Below are positions 32,922-41,862 of a stretch of 64,000 bases of DNA, one piece after another; the first letter of the stretch is position 1; every line of letters begins with the position of its first letter. The notes under the pieces were generated by a model. The model made no database searches. It worked only from the letters and a program-made list of their open reading frames with translations, and was not told the origin of the DNA. The stretch lies in NCBI RefSeq assembly GCF_040403615.1, contig NZ_JBBAKG010000013.1, positions 27,838-91,837 of the forward strand, written 5' to 3'. Position numbers and translations under genes: made by a program. The stretch is from Haliscomenobacter sp040403615 (lineage in GTDB: Bacteria > Bacteroidota > Bacteroidia > Chitinophagales > Saprospiraceae).

Positions 32922-33593
32922 TTAAATGATTTTCATACGAGAACTTGCCAGCAGTACTCCAATTGCCAATTGTTCTTCTGGACTAAGGTTGCTGTTGTCG
33001 ATTACAATGGCGTCAGGGGCTTTCATCAAAGGGCTATCAGAACGGGTTGAATCGATGTAATCGCGCTCGTAGAGGTTATGCAAGATCTCTTCGTAATCTA
33101 CAACCATTCCTAGTTTGAGGAGTTGCAATTGGCGGCGTTCGACTCGGCGTTCGACCGTTGCGGTAAGAAAAATTTTCAATTCCGCGTGGGGAAAAACGAC
33201 GGTTCCAATGTCTCGCCCATCCATCACGACACCTTGATTTTGAGCAAGCTCGCGTTGTCGTTGCACCATTTTACGGCGCACCTCTGGGATGGTGGCAACG
33301 GGACTTACCCTGGCTGCAATCTCCATCTCTCGGATGCGCTCTTCTACGTCCCGTCCGTTGAGCAAGGTTCGATTGCCGGAGGGGGCAAGTACAAAATCCA
33401 CTTCCGTTTTGGCGAGGTATTCCTGAATCTGGTGGTGATTGAAGAAGTCTACATTGTTTTCTAAAAAAAACAATGTAACTGCACGATACATGGCGCCTGA
33501 ATCGATGTAGATGAACGCTAATTCCTGGGCAAGCGCTCTTGCCAGGGTGCTTTTACCACAGGAGGAATGGCCATCGATGGCAATTTGAACCAT
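32922..33593 (-). CDS. cmk: Cytidylate kinase
   Basis: A 223-residue cytosolic enzyme that phosphorylates CMP and dCMP. The P-loop is IAIDGHSSCGKSTLARAL; other hallmarks are YIDSGAMYRAVTLFFL, the VVMDGRDIGTVVFPHAELKI segment that binds the nucleobase, the LID part RVERRQLQL and RDYIDSTRSDSPL. Full length for Cmk. It is followed by a small lipoprotein gene. Confidence 0.97.
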   Translation of the reverse strand: MVQIAIDGHSSCGKSTLARALAQELAFIYIDSGAMYRAVTLFFLENNVDFFNHHQIQEYLAKTEVDFVLAPSGNRTLLNGRDVEERIREMEIAARVSPVATIPEVRRKMVQRQRELAQNQGVVMDGRDIGTVVFPHAELKIFLTATVERRVERRQLQLLKLGMVVDYEEILHNLYERDYIDSTRSDSPLMKAPDAIVIDNSNLSPEEQLAIGVLLASSRMKII

Positions 33594-33639
33594 AACTTAA
33601 TGTTTAGGGTATGGGTGTTGGAGTAGCTTTTATCCAGAA

Positions 33640-33671
33640 AGGCAAAAAAAAACCCCGCCGTTGGGCAGGGC
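33640..33671 (-). terminator. Rho-independent terminator of the DUF2795 gene
   Basis: Read on the minus strand: a stem of CCCTGCC and GGCGGGG (one G-U pair, 4-nt loop) followed by nine T residues. It lies 35-60 bp after the stop of the small DUF2795 gene and just before cmk, so cmk needs its own promoter or readthrough. Confidence 0.85.
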
Positions 33672-33705
33672 CTCTATTTCGTGTCTGAATTGGGCGAAAC
33701 CCAGA

Positions 33706-33930
33706 TCAGAATTCGTCTTCATTGAAGAGGAAGTCTTCCTTGGAGGGATAATCAGGCCAAATGTCCTGTATACTTTCATATATCTCATCCCCCTCTTCTT
33801 CCATATCTTGCAAATTCTCGATGACCTCCAATGGAGAGCCATGACGAAGTGCATAATCAATTAACTCATCGCGAGTAGCCGGAAATGGGGCATCTTCAAG
33901 GTGAGAAGCAAGGTCTAACGTCCAGTACAT
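33706..33930 (-). CDS. DUF2795 family small protein
   Basis: A 74-residue acidic protein matching DUF2795: YWTLDLASHLEDAPFPATRD, then ELIDYALRHGSPLEVIENLQ. These are small proteins with a helical domain seen in many bacteria, without a defined function. The ATG at 33930 gives the family length; the in-frame extension upstream is low-complexity and cysteine-rich and is unlikely. A clear terminator follows. Confidence 0.8.
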   Translation of the reverse strand: MYWTLDLASHLEDAPFPATRDELIDYALRHGSPLEVIENLQDMEEEGDEIYESIQDIWPDYPSKEDFLFNEDEF

Positions 33931-34022
33931 ATTTGATACAAAATTTAAATGAATGCCAGAATTGAGCGTATGTTTGCAGGGTACGGTAAAAATTGGAGCA
34001 AAGCAAGCGAAAAAGTGCAGAA

Positions 34023-35198
34023 TCAATTGAATTGTCCAATTATCTCGTATTCCTGACCTATAAATTCTTCAGGCAACCTGCCGATCTCCGAGGAGTTGGC
34101 TGGCCCTGTCGGATCACAAAAGTAGTATTTTCGTCCCTGATATTCAATAGCATCTCCATCAAAATCAGGAATTGATACAGCGATGGTCAAATGATCTGGA
34201 AAACCAATGATCAACATCGGCCAACCCAAAAGCTCTTTAACCAAATTGAAGTACAAAGCAGAACGATCTTCACAATCTGAAAACGGATAATGAAAGACCT
34301 CGTCGGGAACCATCGGCTTGCTACGGCCAAAAAATTCTTTGTCTTCTTTGTATTTAAAACAAGAACGGGTAAATGCAGTGAGTAGTTCCAACGCTTCAAA
34401 ACCCGTTTTCCCTTTAATCAAAGTAGTCATTTGTGGAAGCAAACTATTGCGCAACGCTTCTGACATGGGGGCATTTAAATACTCCCTTTCGTCAATCAGC
34501 GGATGATGTTCCATAACTCGCACCAAATTTCGATCCAGGCTTACCTCCAAAGGAAAAACTTGTCCTTTAAAGGAAAAATTAATGCTTCTTTTTTCAACCA
34601 GCGGTTTGATCCCTGAAGTTCCACCCAAATGAAATGAAAACGCTTGTCCATTTGGTTTAGGTGAAAAATCGAGCAAAAAAACGCCAGCTTCACCCCCTTT
34701 GGTATTCTCTAAAGCAGTAATATTTACAAAAGTACGATCATGATCCTCGATCAATGGTGCCTCGTAGATTTCATCTTTGGTGTATACACATACAAAGACG
34801 CGTTGATCTCTAAAAGTCACTCGGGTATCAAAACCACTTTCGGAAAGACAAAACCAGATCAGCAAGTTTTTTTCTGCTGCCGATCGTCCATTCAAAATTT
34901 GGTCTGTTGCACTGCGCACCATTTCATAAAACAACCAGTCGTTCAGGGCGTATGCATCTCGCTGCCGTCTCAGATCTGCTACCAAGGTTTGATAAGCGGT
35001 CTTCAGTAGAAGTGTATAATGGTTTTTGATGCTTTTCCCTTCCACACTTGGCTTGGGCAGCAGCAGCAGATCCGAATTAAAATTGAGTTGTATTTTTTCG
35101 GTATAAAAACCAAAGGATACGTTGCGAACTTCCCCAAGAAGAATTTGCTTGTTCAACATCAACAAAATGAAGGCAAACAGGAGAATGGGAAGACGCAC
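34023..35198 (-). CDS. Secreted transglutaminase-like (cysteine peptidase fold) protein
   Basis: A 391-residue exported protein (signal MRLPILLFAFILLMLNKQIL). The C-terminal part carries the transglutaminase-like triad: Cys in YPFSDCEDRSALYFN, His in GFPDHLTIAV and Asp in YYFCDPTGP. The N-terminal 230 residues are beta-rich and of unknown role. Proteins of this fold cleave or cross-link peptides; here a peptidase-like role in the envelope is an inference. It is separated by 124 bp, containing a copy of the dispersed repeat core, from queA upstream. Confidence 0.75.
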   Translation of the reverse strand: MRLPILLFAFILLMLNKQILLGEVRNVSFGFYTEKIQLNFNSDLLLLPKPSVEGKSIKNHYTLLLKTAYQTLVADLRRQRDAYALNDWLFYEMVRSATDQILNGRSAAEKNLLIWFCLSESGFDTRVTFRDQRVFVCVYTKDEIYEAPLIEDHDRTFVNITALENTKGGEAGVFLLDFSPKPNGQAFSFHLGGTSGIKPLVEKRSINFSFKGQVFPLEVSLDRNLVRVMEHHPLIDEREYLNAPMSEALRNSLLPQMTTLIKGKTGFEALELLTAFTRSCFKYKEDKEFFGRSKPMVPDEVFHYPFSDCEDRSALYFNLVKELLGWPMLIIGFPDHLTIAVSIPDFDGDAIEYQGRKYYFCDPTGPANSSEIGRLPEEFIGQEYEIIGQFN

Positions 35199-35224
35199 AG
35201 TTCATAGGTTTTTCAGGCTTCAGG

Positions 35225-35315
35225 TTTTGAGTTTTGAGTTGCACCGCATCTTAATATGACGCAAAAAATTATTTCCCTTGACAGGAAGAGTTAAGTGTAA
35301 CTCAAAACCCAGAAC
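35225..35315. repeat. Divergent copy of the dispersed repeat core with flanking inverted repeat
   Basis: The 22-bp core at 35256-35277 matches the first 22 bases of the 90-bp element with one mismatch (ATTATTTCCC instead of ATTACTTCCC). The rest differs, but the region is again bounded by an inverted repeat, GGTTTTGAGTT near 35223 and AACTCAAAACC near 35297. It is intergenic between queA and the transglutaminase-like gene. Confidence 0.75.
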
Positions 35316-35322
35316 TTGAAAC

Positions 35323-36387
35323 CTATATGATCATCATCGAATCACCGTAACTAAAGAAGCGGTATTCTTCTTTTATGGCTTCTTCGTAAGCTTGCATGAT
35401 GAGTTCGTATCCTCCAAATGCACAAATCATGATCAACAGACTCGATTTTGGCAAATGGAAGTTGGTGATCATCGAACCTGCGATGCTGAAATCGTAAGGA
35501 GGATAGATGAACTTGTTGGTCCATCCTTCGGCTGGTTTGAGCAATCCTTCGGCTGAAACTGCTGACTCTATGGCACGCATTGAGGTAGTCCCAACTGCAC
35601 AAATGCGGTGGTGCTGCTCTTTGGCTTTGTTTACCAAATCTACTGATGCAGCCGGAATGCGAAAGTACTCGGCGTCCATTTTATGTTTGGACAAATCTTC
35701 TACATCAATACTCCGGAATGTTCCTAAACCTACGTGAAGAGTAAGGTCAGCAAACTCGATTCCTTTCAATTCCAGGCGTTTCATCAACTCCTTGCTAAAG
35801 TGCAAGCCTGCCGTTGGTGCAGCAACCGCTCCAATTTCTTTGGCATAAACAGTCTGATAACGGTCTCGGTCAATTTCCTCGGCATTGCGAATGATGTACT
35901 TGGGCAATGGTGTATTGCCTAAAGTAGCAAGTTCTCTTTGAAATTCGTCATCGGTGCCTTCATACAAAAAGCGAATGGTTCTTCCGCGGGAGGTCGTATT
36001 GTCTACTACTTCTGCAACCAGGATGTCGTTGTCGTTGTCATCACTGAAATACAACTTATTCCCTACCCGGATTTTTCGGGCAGGATCTACCAAAACATCC
36101 CACAAGCGGGACTCATTGTTGAGTTCGCGAAGCAGAAAGACTTCTATTTTTGCTCCCGTTTTTTCTTTGCGTCCATACAAACGCGCTGGAAAAACTTTGG
36201 TATTGTTGAAGACCAATACATCGCCCTCATCAAAAAAAGTCAAAATGTCTTTGAAGATCTTGTGCTCAATTGTACCTGTCTGCCGATTGACAACCATCAT
36301 TCGAGCCTCGTGTCGGTTATCAGCGGGATATTGTGCAATAAGTTTTTTCGGCAGTTCGTACGTGAATTGAGAAAGTTTGGTCCTCAT
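35323..36387 (-). CDS. queA: S-adenosylmethionine:tRNA ribosyltransferase-isomerase
   Basis: A 354-residue QueA, which transfers the ribosyl part of SAM to preQ1-modified tRNA to give epoxyqueuosine. Family features: FTYELPKKLIAQYPADNRHE at the N-terminus, DVLVFNNTKVFPARLYGRK, the YQTVYAKEIGAVAAPTAGLH block, LHVGLGTFRSID and SMITNFHLPKSSLLIMICAF. Full length. On the minus strand two TATCTTTG boxes, at 36417-36424 and 36432-36439, lie 30-52 bp upstream of the ATG and mark the promoter. Confidence 0.97.
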   Translation of the reverse strand: MRTKLSQFTYELPKKLIAQYPADNRHEARMMVVNRQTGTIEHKIFKDILTFFDEGDVLVFNNTKVFPARLYGRKEKTGAKIEVFLLRELNNESRLWDVLVDPARKIRVGNKLYFSDDNDNDILVAEVVDNTTSRGRTIRFLYEGTDDEFQRELATLGNTPLPKYIIRNAEEIDRDRYQTVYAKEIGAVAAPTAGLHFSKELMKRLELKGIEFADLTLHVGLGTFRSIDVEDLSKHKMDAEYFRIPAASVDLVNKAKEQHHRICAVGTTSMRAIESAVSAEGLLKPAEGWTNKFIYPPYDFSIAGSMITNFHLPKSSLLIMICAFGGYELIMQAYEEAIKEEYRFFSYGDSMMII

Positions 36388-36416
36388 CTCTACAGTTTGG
36401 TTTTCCTTTTAATTGT

Positions 36417-36439
36417 CAAAGATAAAAAGCACAAAGATA
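36417..36439 (-). promoter_or_regulatory. Tandem -7 boxes upstream of queA
   Basis: Two exact TATCTTTG boxes on the minus strand, 15 bp apart (36424-36417 and 36439-36432). Either could serve the Bacteroidota sigma-70. I see no clear -33 TTG for either. Confidence 0.55.
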
Positions 36440-36574
36440 GAAACATTGTTGGAATTTGGACTATTTGCAACTTTTTTTGCTTCATCCAACATGATCAATA
36501 TGCACAAAGTGTAACGTTTAACAGGAAAAAATAGTTGTTGATCGATTGAAAATGACGGTTTGAAAGGCATTATT

Positions 36575-36582
36575 TATGTTTG
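36575..36582 (+). promoter_or_regulatory. -7 box of the MacB-type permease gene
   Basis: TATGTTTG matches TAnnTTTG and lies 31 bp upstream of the ATG at 36614. Because the box sits there, the in-frame TTG at 36560 cannot be the true start. Confidence 0.55.
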
Positions 36583-36613
36583 TACCATTGTCTCCCACTC
36601 TCAATTCATCCTT

Positions 36614-37870
36614 ATGGGCATTTTTTTACGGATTATCTACGAAAGTATCGTACAAGCACTGGGTCAACTCAATTCCAATCGGTTGCGCAGTTTCTTGTCC
36701 TTGCTGGGTATCACCATTGGTATCTTTTGCATCATCGGCGTTTTTTCAGCAGTAGATTCGCTGGAAGACAATGTAAAAGGTAGTCTAGCCAAGTTAGGAG
36801 ATGACGTGATCTACATTCAAAAGATTTCCTGGTCCGACAATCCCGACAACTGGTTCAAGTACCTGCGCCGACCAAGTGTGGATTACGAAGATTACGAAAT
36901 CGTCAAGTCAAAAGTTAAATCGGCCCAATTGGCGGCATTTTATGTAGGCATCGGTCAAAGAACCGTTAAATACATGAAATCCAGTGCCGATCGCGCTTAT
37001 ATGTTGGGAGTCACTAGTGAGTTTGCAGAAATGTTCAAACTCAATTTTGATCGGGGGCGCTTCTTTTCTCCCAACGAATATTATTACGGAGCAAATAAAT
37101 GCGTGCTGGGATTTAAAGTGGCAGAAGCTGTTTTTGGCAGCTTGGATCCCATCGGAAAATCGGTCAAAATCAACGGAAGGCGCTACGAAGTAGTTGGTGT
37201 GCTGGAAAAAGCAGGGGAGAGCATCATCAACGTGATGAACTTTGACGAAGTCATTTTGGTCTCCTATGAACTGGCGCGCAAAATCGCCAATCTCAAATCG
37301 AGCGACCTTTTTCAGGATGCTTCGGTTTGTGCCAAAGCGGGTGAAGGTGTTTCCGTGGTACAGATGAAAGACGAGATCATTGGAAAATTGCGCTCCCATC
37401 GCCGCCTGAAACCCAAACAAGACGATAACTTTTCATTGAATCAGCTTTCCATCATCACCAATTTCCTGAGTGGATTTTTCAACGTACTCAATATTCTGGG
37501 GATTTTCATTGGCGGCTTTGCCATTTTAGTGGGCATGTTTAGCGTGGCCAACATCATGTTTGTGTCTGTCAAAGAACGCACCCGGCTCATCGGCATCAAA
37601 AAAGCCCTGGGCGCCAAGCGATATATTATCCTGCTTGAATTTTTGATCGAATCCATCGTCCTTTGTATACTTGGAGGTATCACTGGTTTGTTGCTGGTAA
37701 TGGCCGCAATGGCAGGACTTTCGCAAATGTCAGATTCATTTCAGCTTTATCTCTCGGTCAACAATGCCACCCTTGGGATTGTATTGTCAACCGTCATCGG
37801 GGTATTGGCAGGGATGATTCCGGCCATGCAGGCATCCCGCATGGACCCAGTAGACGCCATGCGCAAGTAG
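36614..37870 (+). CDS. MacB/FtsX-type ABC transporter permease
   Basis: A 418-residue inner-membrane permease of the MacB/LolE type. One membrane helix near the N-terminus (SLLGITIGIFCIIGVFSAVD) is followed by a large periplasmic domain (about 45-285) and three C-terminal helices with the FtsX signature VSVKERTRLIGIKKALGAKR. The start at 36614 gives the usual short N-terminal tail before LRSFLSLLGITIGI. Partner ATPase and adaptor genes are not next to it; the ATPase is probably encoded elsewhere. Function would be export of a peptide, drug or lipoprotein; the substrate is unknown. Two compact hairpins follow immediately. Confidence 0.9.
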   Translation: MGIFLRIIYESIVQALGQLNSNRLRSFLSLLGITIGIFCIIGVFSAVDSLEDNVKGSLAKLGDDVIYIQKISWSDNPDNWFKYLRRPSVDYEDYEIVKSKVKSAQLAAFYVGIGQRTVKYMKSSADRAYMLGVTSEFAEMFKLNFDRGRFFSPNEYYYGANKCVLGFKVAEAVFGSLDPIGKSVKINGRRYEVVGVLEKAGESIINVMNFDEVILVSYELARKIANLKSSDLFQDASVCAKAGEGVSVVQMKDEIIGKLRSHRRLKPKQDDNFSLNQLSIITNFLSGFFNVLNILGIFIGGFAILVGMFSVANIMFVSVKERTRLIGIKKALGAKRYIILLEFLIESIVLCILGGITGLLLVMAAMAGLSQMSDSFQLYLSVNNATLGIVLSTVIGVLAGMIPAMQASRMDPVDAMRK

Positions 37871-37934
37871 CGACACCCCTTCGTGGGTGTCGTTGGTATT
37901 GGGCGACCACGCAGGGTCGCCCCGACAGGCCTGT
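37871..37934. repeat. Two tandem GC-rich hairpins and a 10-bp palindrome
   Basis: CGACACCC/GGGTGTCG (37871-37892), GGGCGACC/GGTCGCCC (37901-37922) and the palindrome ACAGGCCTGT (37925-37934) stand in a row right after the permease stop. No T run follows. The GC content is clearly above that of the surroundings. This resembles a palindromic intergenic repeat cluster that can also stabilise or end transcripts. Confidence 0.7.
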
Positions 37935-37990
37935 TAAGAGGACGAAACGATCCCATAAAAAAGAAATATGTTCTTCATCTAAAAAAACTG

Positions 37991-38010
37991 CATCTTTGCA
38001 GGGAATTTTA
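37991..38010 (+). promoter_or_regulatory. Promoter-like sequence shared with rhlE
   Basis: CATCTTTGCAGGGAATTTTA closely matches the rhlE promoter region at 30244 (TATCTTTGCAGTGATTTTAA). The first base of the -7 box is C instead of T. It lies only 18-25 bp upstream of the helicase frame. Confidence 0.5.
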
Positions 38011-38015
38011 ATTTT

Positions 38016-39386
38016 TTGTTCCAAGAAAATATATTGAAGTTGAATTTCACCGAATTTGGCCTACATCCTGACTTGTTAGACGGCATCCAGGCAATGAATT
38101 ATAAAACGGCCACCCCGATCCAAGAAAAAGCAATCCCTGTAATCTTAGAGGGAAAAGACCTTATCGGCATAGCCCAAACGGGCACAGGCAAAACTGCAGC
38201 TTTCATCCTACCCGTTTTGAATGAAATCATCGAGTCTGGAGAAGCCAATAGCACGCAAGCACTGGTCATTGTACCTACCCGAGAGCTGGCCGTGCAAATC
38301 GACCAAGTCATTGAAGCCTACTCCTATTTTACTGGAGTTTCTTCCATGGCCATTTATGGCGGTGGGGACGGAAAAGAATTTGCCCAAGAAAAGAATGCCT
38401 TTGTGAAAGGGGTAGACATCGTAATTGCCACTCCAGGCCGTTTGATCTCCCACCTCAATATGGGGTATGTCAATTTTTCCAAACTGCGTTTTCTGATCCT
38501 TGATGAAGCAGACCGCATGCTGGACATGGGTTTCCAACCCGACCTGATGCGCATCATCAGCAAATTGCCCCAAAAGCGTCAAAACCTCTTGTTTTCGGCT
38601 ACCATGCCCGATGGGGTGATGAAGTTGGCGCGCACCTTGATGAACAGCCAGCCGATAACCATCAGCATCGCCTTGTCAAAACCCGCTGAAGGGGTTACCC
38701 AACGCGCGTATGTGGTTTACGAAGAGCAAAAACTTGCGCTGGTTACAGAATTATTAAAAGACCGCAAAGGCCAACGCATTGTGGTGTTTTGTTCTTCCAA
38801 AGCCTCGGTTAGTTCTTTGTACAGCAAGCTGCAACGCAAAAACCTCTCCGTTGGCCAAATGAGCAGCGATGTGGAGCAAGACCAACGGGAAGAAACCATG
38901 TTGGCGTTTCGCAACAGCAAAATCGACATCGTTGTAGCCACAGACGTAATCAGTCGCGGCATCGATGTAGATGGTATCGATTTGGTGGTCAACTACGACG
39001 TTCCGCGCGACCCCGAAGATTATGTGCACCGGGTAGGTCGTACGGCCAGGGCAGAGCGCAAAGGGGAAGCAATTACCCTGGTAACGCCAATGGATCAGCA
39101 CCGCTTCAGAAGAATCGAAAAATTGATTGACAAAGACATCGAAAAATTAAGTCCGCCACAAAGTTTAGGCGCTGGCCCCGAATATGCACCGAATGCGCGT
39201 AGAGGAACCAGCACTGGCCCTCATTCTCATCGGCCACCTAATGGACATGGTGGTGGACAAAATAGAAATGCTTCTAGTCAAGGTCCAAACAAAAAATCAG
39301 GCACCTCGCGCTGGAACAATAAACCCAAGCCCAAAGGTGAACAGACTGGCCCTAGAAGGGACGGGGGTGGACAGAGGCCGGATTAA
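38016..39386 (+). CDS. DEAD-box RNA helicase with basic Gly/Asn-rich tail
   Basis: A helicase of about 450 residues. Motifs: Q motif TATPIQEKAIP, I AQTGTGKTAAFILP, Ia PTRELAVQ, Ib TPGRLISH, II DEADRMLDMGF, III SAT, V ATDVISRGIDVDG, VI HRVGRTARA. The last 65 residues are a disordered, basic G/N/P/R-rich tail (HGGGQNRNASSQGPNKK) that should bind RNA. The start is uncertain: no ATG precedes the Q motif region, so translation probably begins at a TTG (38016, 38034 or 38040); the family usually starts just before LNFTEFGL. The promoter-like box ends only about 18 bp before the first TTG, giving a very short leader. Confidence 0.92.
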   Translation: MFQENILKLNFTEFGLHPDLLDGIQAMNYKTATPIQEKAIPVILEGKDLIGIAQTGTGKTAAFILPVLNEIIESGEANSTQALVIVPTRELAVQIDQVIEAYSYFTGVSSMAIYGGGDGKEFAQEKNAFVKGVDIVIATPGRLISHLNMGYVNFSKLRFLILDEADRMLDMGFQPDLMRIISKLPQKRQNLLFSATMPDGVMKLARTLMNSQPITISIALSKPAEGVTQRAYVVYEEQKLALVTELLKDRKGQRIVVFCSSKASVSSLYSKLQRKNLSVGQMSSDVEQDQREETMLAFRNSKIDIVVATDVISRGIDVDGIDLVVNYDVPRDPEDYVHRVGRTARAERKGEAITLVTPMDQHRFRRIEKLIDKDIEKLSPPQSLGAGPEYAPNARRGTSTGPHSHRPPNGHGGGQNRNASSQGPNKKSGTSRWNNKPKPKGEQTGPRRDGGGQRPD

Positions 39387-39393
39387 GTTATAA

Positions 39394-41862
39394 TCAGGCT
39401 TCTTCCTCACGAAGTACCCACTCCAAATGCTTCCACACCAACTTGATTTCTCCATAGGAAAACTCATCACCTAAAGTAGCTTTGACCTCCGAATGTGGAG
39501 CATCTTCGTGCGCTTTGAGGTAATCGGCTATACTTGCATACTTTTCTTCCGAGATTAGATCAAAAACATCCAATTCTCCCAAGCCCACAAAATGGGCCAA
39601 ATGCCCTTCAATAGTGCTGGGCACAAAACCACGTGCTACGGCAATTTCTTCGATGCTTTTGCCTTCTTTGAACATTTCTAAGCTCAATAATTTGGAATCT
39701 GGTTTTACCGGCTTGGGTACTTCAACCGGATCTGGCAGAAACAGTTGCATCTCTTGCAATTGATTGGAATCCACGTAGTTTTTGACGAGGGTCAATAACG
39801 CAGTGCCAAACTGCTTGATTTTAGCCTGGCCAATTCCTTTGACTTTCTTCAGCGCGGCAGTACTGATGGGCAGCAATTCTACCATGATTTCCAGGGCCTT
39901 GCTGGGCAATACCAAATAGGGCTCAATTTCATAGGCGGCAGCGGTATCTTCCCGCCATTTGAGCAAGGCGTGGTACAAGTCAGGGTGATTTGTTTTTATG
40001 GCAGCGGTGCGCTTTTTGGGTGCAGCCCGGGCTGGCGCGCGCAGGTAATCGATTTCCGCGTTGGCTTTGGTTTGGAGGTACTGCTGGGCCACAAATATCT
40101 CCCTGCATTTGCTAAAGCAAGCCGTTTTGACAAACAAGTCTTTGTGCAGGTTATCAAGCGCCTCGGAAGCTGCTTTTTCTACCGTTTTGTTGTCGGTGAT
40201 CAGCGGGATATCTTTCAGCAAGGGCAACAGTACCGCCCCCACCTTGTCTTCAAAATACACGCAAGCTTTCTGAATACGCTCTTGCAATTCGGCATTGTGC
40301 TCGGGGAGATTTCCTTGCAAGAAATACATCTCCATCTGGGGCCTGAATTTTTGCGCAATGCTGATCACCTCGGTTTGGGCTTGTTGTTCCAAAGCCAGCA
40401 GTTGAGCTACGGAATCGGTAGACAAGGTATTTTCATGGGCCAAAAAAGTGCGTTTGGCTTGTTCCAAATAGCGTCTCAAGGGGTTAAAATCAAACAACTC
40501 CCGGATCAACGTTTGTTGGAATTCGGCTTTGGATTCGGTCAAATGAGCCTCATCTGGGGCATTTTTGTCGGCATCCTCGGTATAGTTTTTGACGACCGTA
40601 TCTGTACGCACACTTGATTGTACGATTTTGGAGTGCAGCACAATGCCTTCAAAGCTTTTGCAGCGGCTCAGCGCCACGTATACCTGTCCATGCGCAAAGG
40701 CAGCCTGCGCATCAATGATGGCCCGCTCAAAGGTCAAACCCTGGCTTTTGTGGATGGTGATCGCCCAGGCCAACTTTAAAGGGTGATGCGTAAATGTGCC
40801 AAGGGTTTCTTCCTTTACTTCTTTGCTTTGCTCGTCAAGGGAGTATTTGACGTTTTTCCACTCATCGGGTTTTACGTCAATCTCAAACTGATCACCAGGA
40901 CATTTTACATAGATGGTTCCATCAGAGATCCTGACGACCTTTCCTATTTTGCCATTGTAGTAGCGCTTGTCTTGTGAAACATCGTTTTTCACAAACATCA
41001 CCTGCGCATTTACCTTGCACTCCAGGACTTCATCGGTAGGGTAGGCAAAACTGGGGAATTCTCCGGTGATGCTGGCGTTGAATTTATATAGTCTCCCCGG
41101 TATTTCAGCTAGCTTATTGCCATTGATTTCTCGGGCGGAAGCGTTGTGGGCAGTGAGGGTGATGTAGGCTTCTTCTTCTTTGGGTTGAAAATTGGGAACG
41201 TAACGGCTGTTGAGCAAGCTCAAGACGTCTTCATCGATCTTGTTGTCGCGTACTTTGTTCAGCAGCTCAATAAAATGGCTATCCGACTGACGGTAGATGT
41301 GCTTGAGTTCTATGCGTACCGTATCGGTTTGTTGCAGGGCGTGGCTGCCAAAAAAATACGCGGTGCGGTAGTGCTCGCGCAGTAGGTTCCATTCTTCATC
41401 CTTTACTACTGGCGGCAATTGGTGCAAATCGCCAATCATCAACAATTGGACGCCGCCAAAAGGCAAAGACCGGTCGCGGTAACGCCGCAGCACTTCATCA
41501 ATGCCATCCAGTACATCTGAGCGCACCATGCTGATCTCGTCGATGACCAACAAATCCAGGCTTTTGATCAAGCGGATTTTTTCCCCGGTAAAACGGCGCA
41601 TCCGGCTGGGGTCTTCCATTTTGCCCGGCAAATAAGGACCGAAGGGCAATTGAAAAAACGAGTGGATCGTCATTCCACCAGCGTTGATGGCGGCCACTCC
41701 AGTGGAAGCCACGATCACCATCCGTTTGGTTGATTCATTTTGGAGGCTGCGCAAAAATGTCGTCTTTCCTGTACCCGCTTTACCGGTCAGAAAGATATTT
41801 TTGCGCGTATTGCGCACATACTCAAAAGCAAGTTCCAATTGTGGGTTGGACTGTGGGTTCAT
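39394..41862 (-). CDS. Pif1-like helicase with HRDC and C-terminal HTH domain
   Basis: An 822-residue DNA helicase. Residues 1-430 form the Pif1/RecD-like core: Walker A LTGKAGTGKTTFLRSL, VVASTGVAAINAGGMTIHS, Walker B DLLVIDEISMVRSDVLDGID, GDLHQLPPV and the UvrD-like LKLAWAITIHKSQGLTFERA, then VALSRCKSFEG. A HRDC domain follows at about 670-745 (LLKWREDTAAAYEIEPYLVL, GIGQAKIKQFG) and a RecQ-type helix-turn-helix near the end (FKEGKSIEEIAVARGFVPST). The ATG at 41862 begins the conserved part. Such proteins act in replication-fork and repair processes. It converges with the DEAD-box gene (gap 7 bp). Confidence 0.92.
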   Translation of the reverse strand: MNPQSNPQLELAFEYVRNTRKNIFLTGKAGTGKTTFLRSLQNESTKRMVIVASTGVAAINAGGMTIHSFFQLPFGPYLPGKMEDPSRMRRFTGEKIRLIKSLDLLVIDEISMVRSDVLDGIDEVLRRYRDRSLPFGGVQLLMIGDLHQLPPVVKDEEWNLLREHYRTAYFFGSHALQQTDTVRIELKHIYRQSDSHFIELLNKVRDNKIDEDVLSLLNSRYVPNFQPKEEEAYITLTAHNASAREINGNKLAEIPGRLYKFNASITGEFPSFAYPTDEVLECKVNAQVMFVKNDVSQDKRYYNGKIGKVVRISDGTIYVKCPGDQFEIDVKPDEWKNVKYSLDEQSKEVKEETLGTFTHHPLKLAWAITIHKSQGLTFERAIIDAQAAFAHGQVYVALSRCKSFEGIVLHSKIVQSSVRTDTVVKNYTEDADKNAPDEAHLTESKAEFQQTLIRELFDFNPLRRYLEQAKRTFLAHENTLSTDSVAQLLALEQQAQTEVISIAQKFRPQMEMYFLQGNLPEHNAELQERIQKACVYFEDKVGAVLLPLLKDIPLITDNKTVEKAASEALDNLHKDLFVKTACFSKCREIFVAQQYLQTKANAEIDYLRAPARAAPKKRTAAIKTNHPDLYHALLKWREDTAAAYEIEPYLVLPSKALEIMVELLPISTAALKKVKGIGQAKIKQFGTALLTLVKNYVDSNQLQEMQLFLPDPVEVPKPVKPDSKLLSLEMFKEGKSIEEIAVARGFVPSTIEGHLAHFVGLGELDVFDLISEEKYASIADYLKAHEDAPHSEVKATLGDEFSYGEIKLVWKHLEWVLREEEA

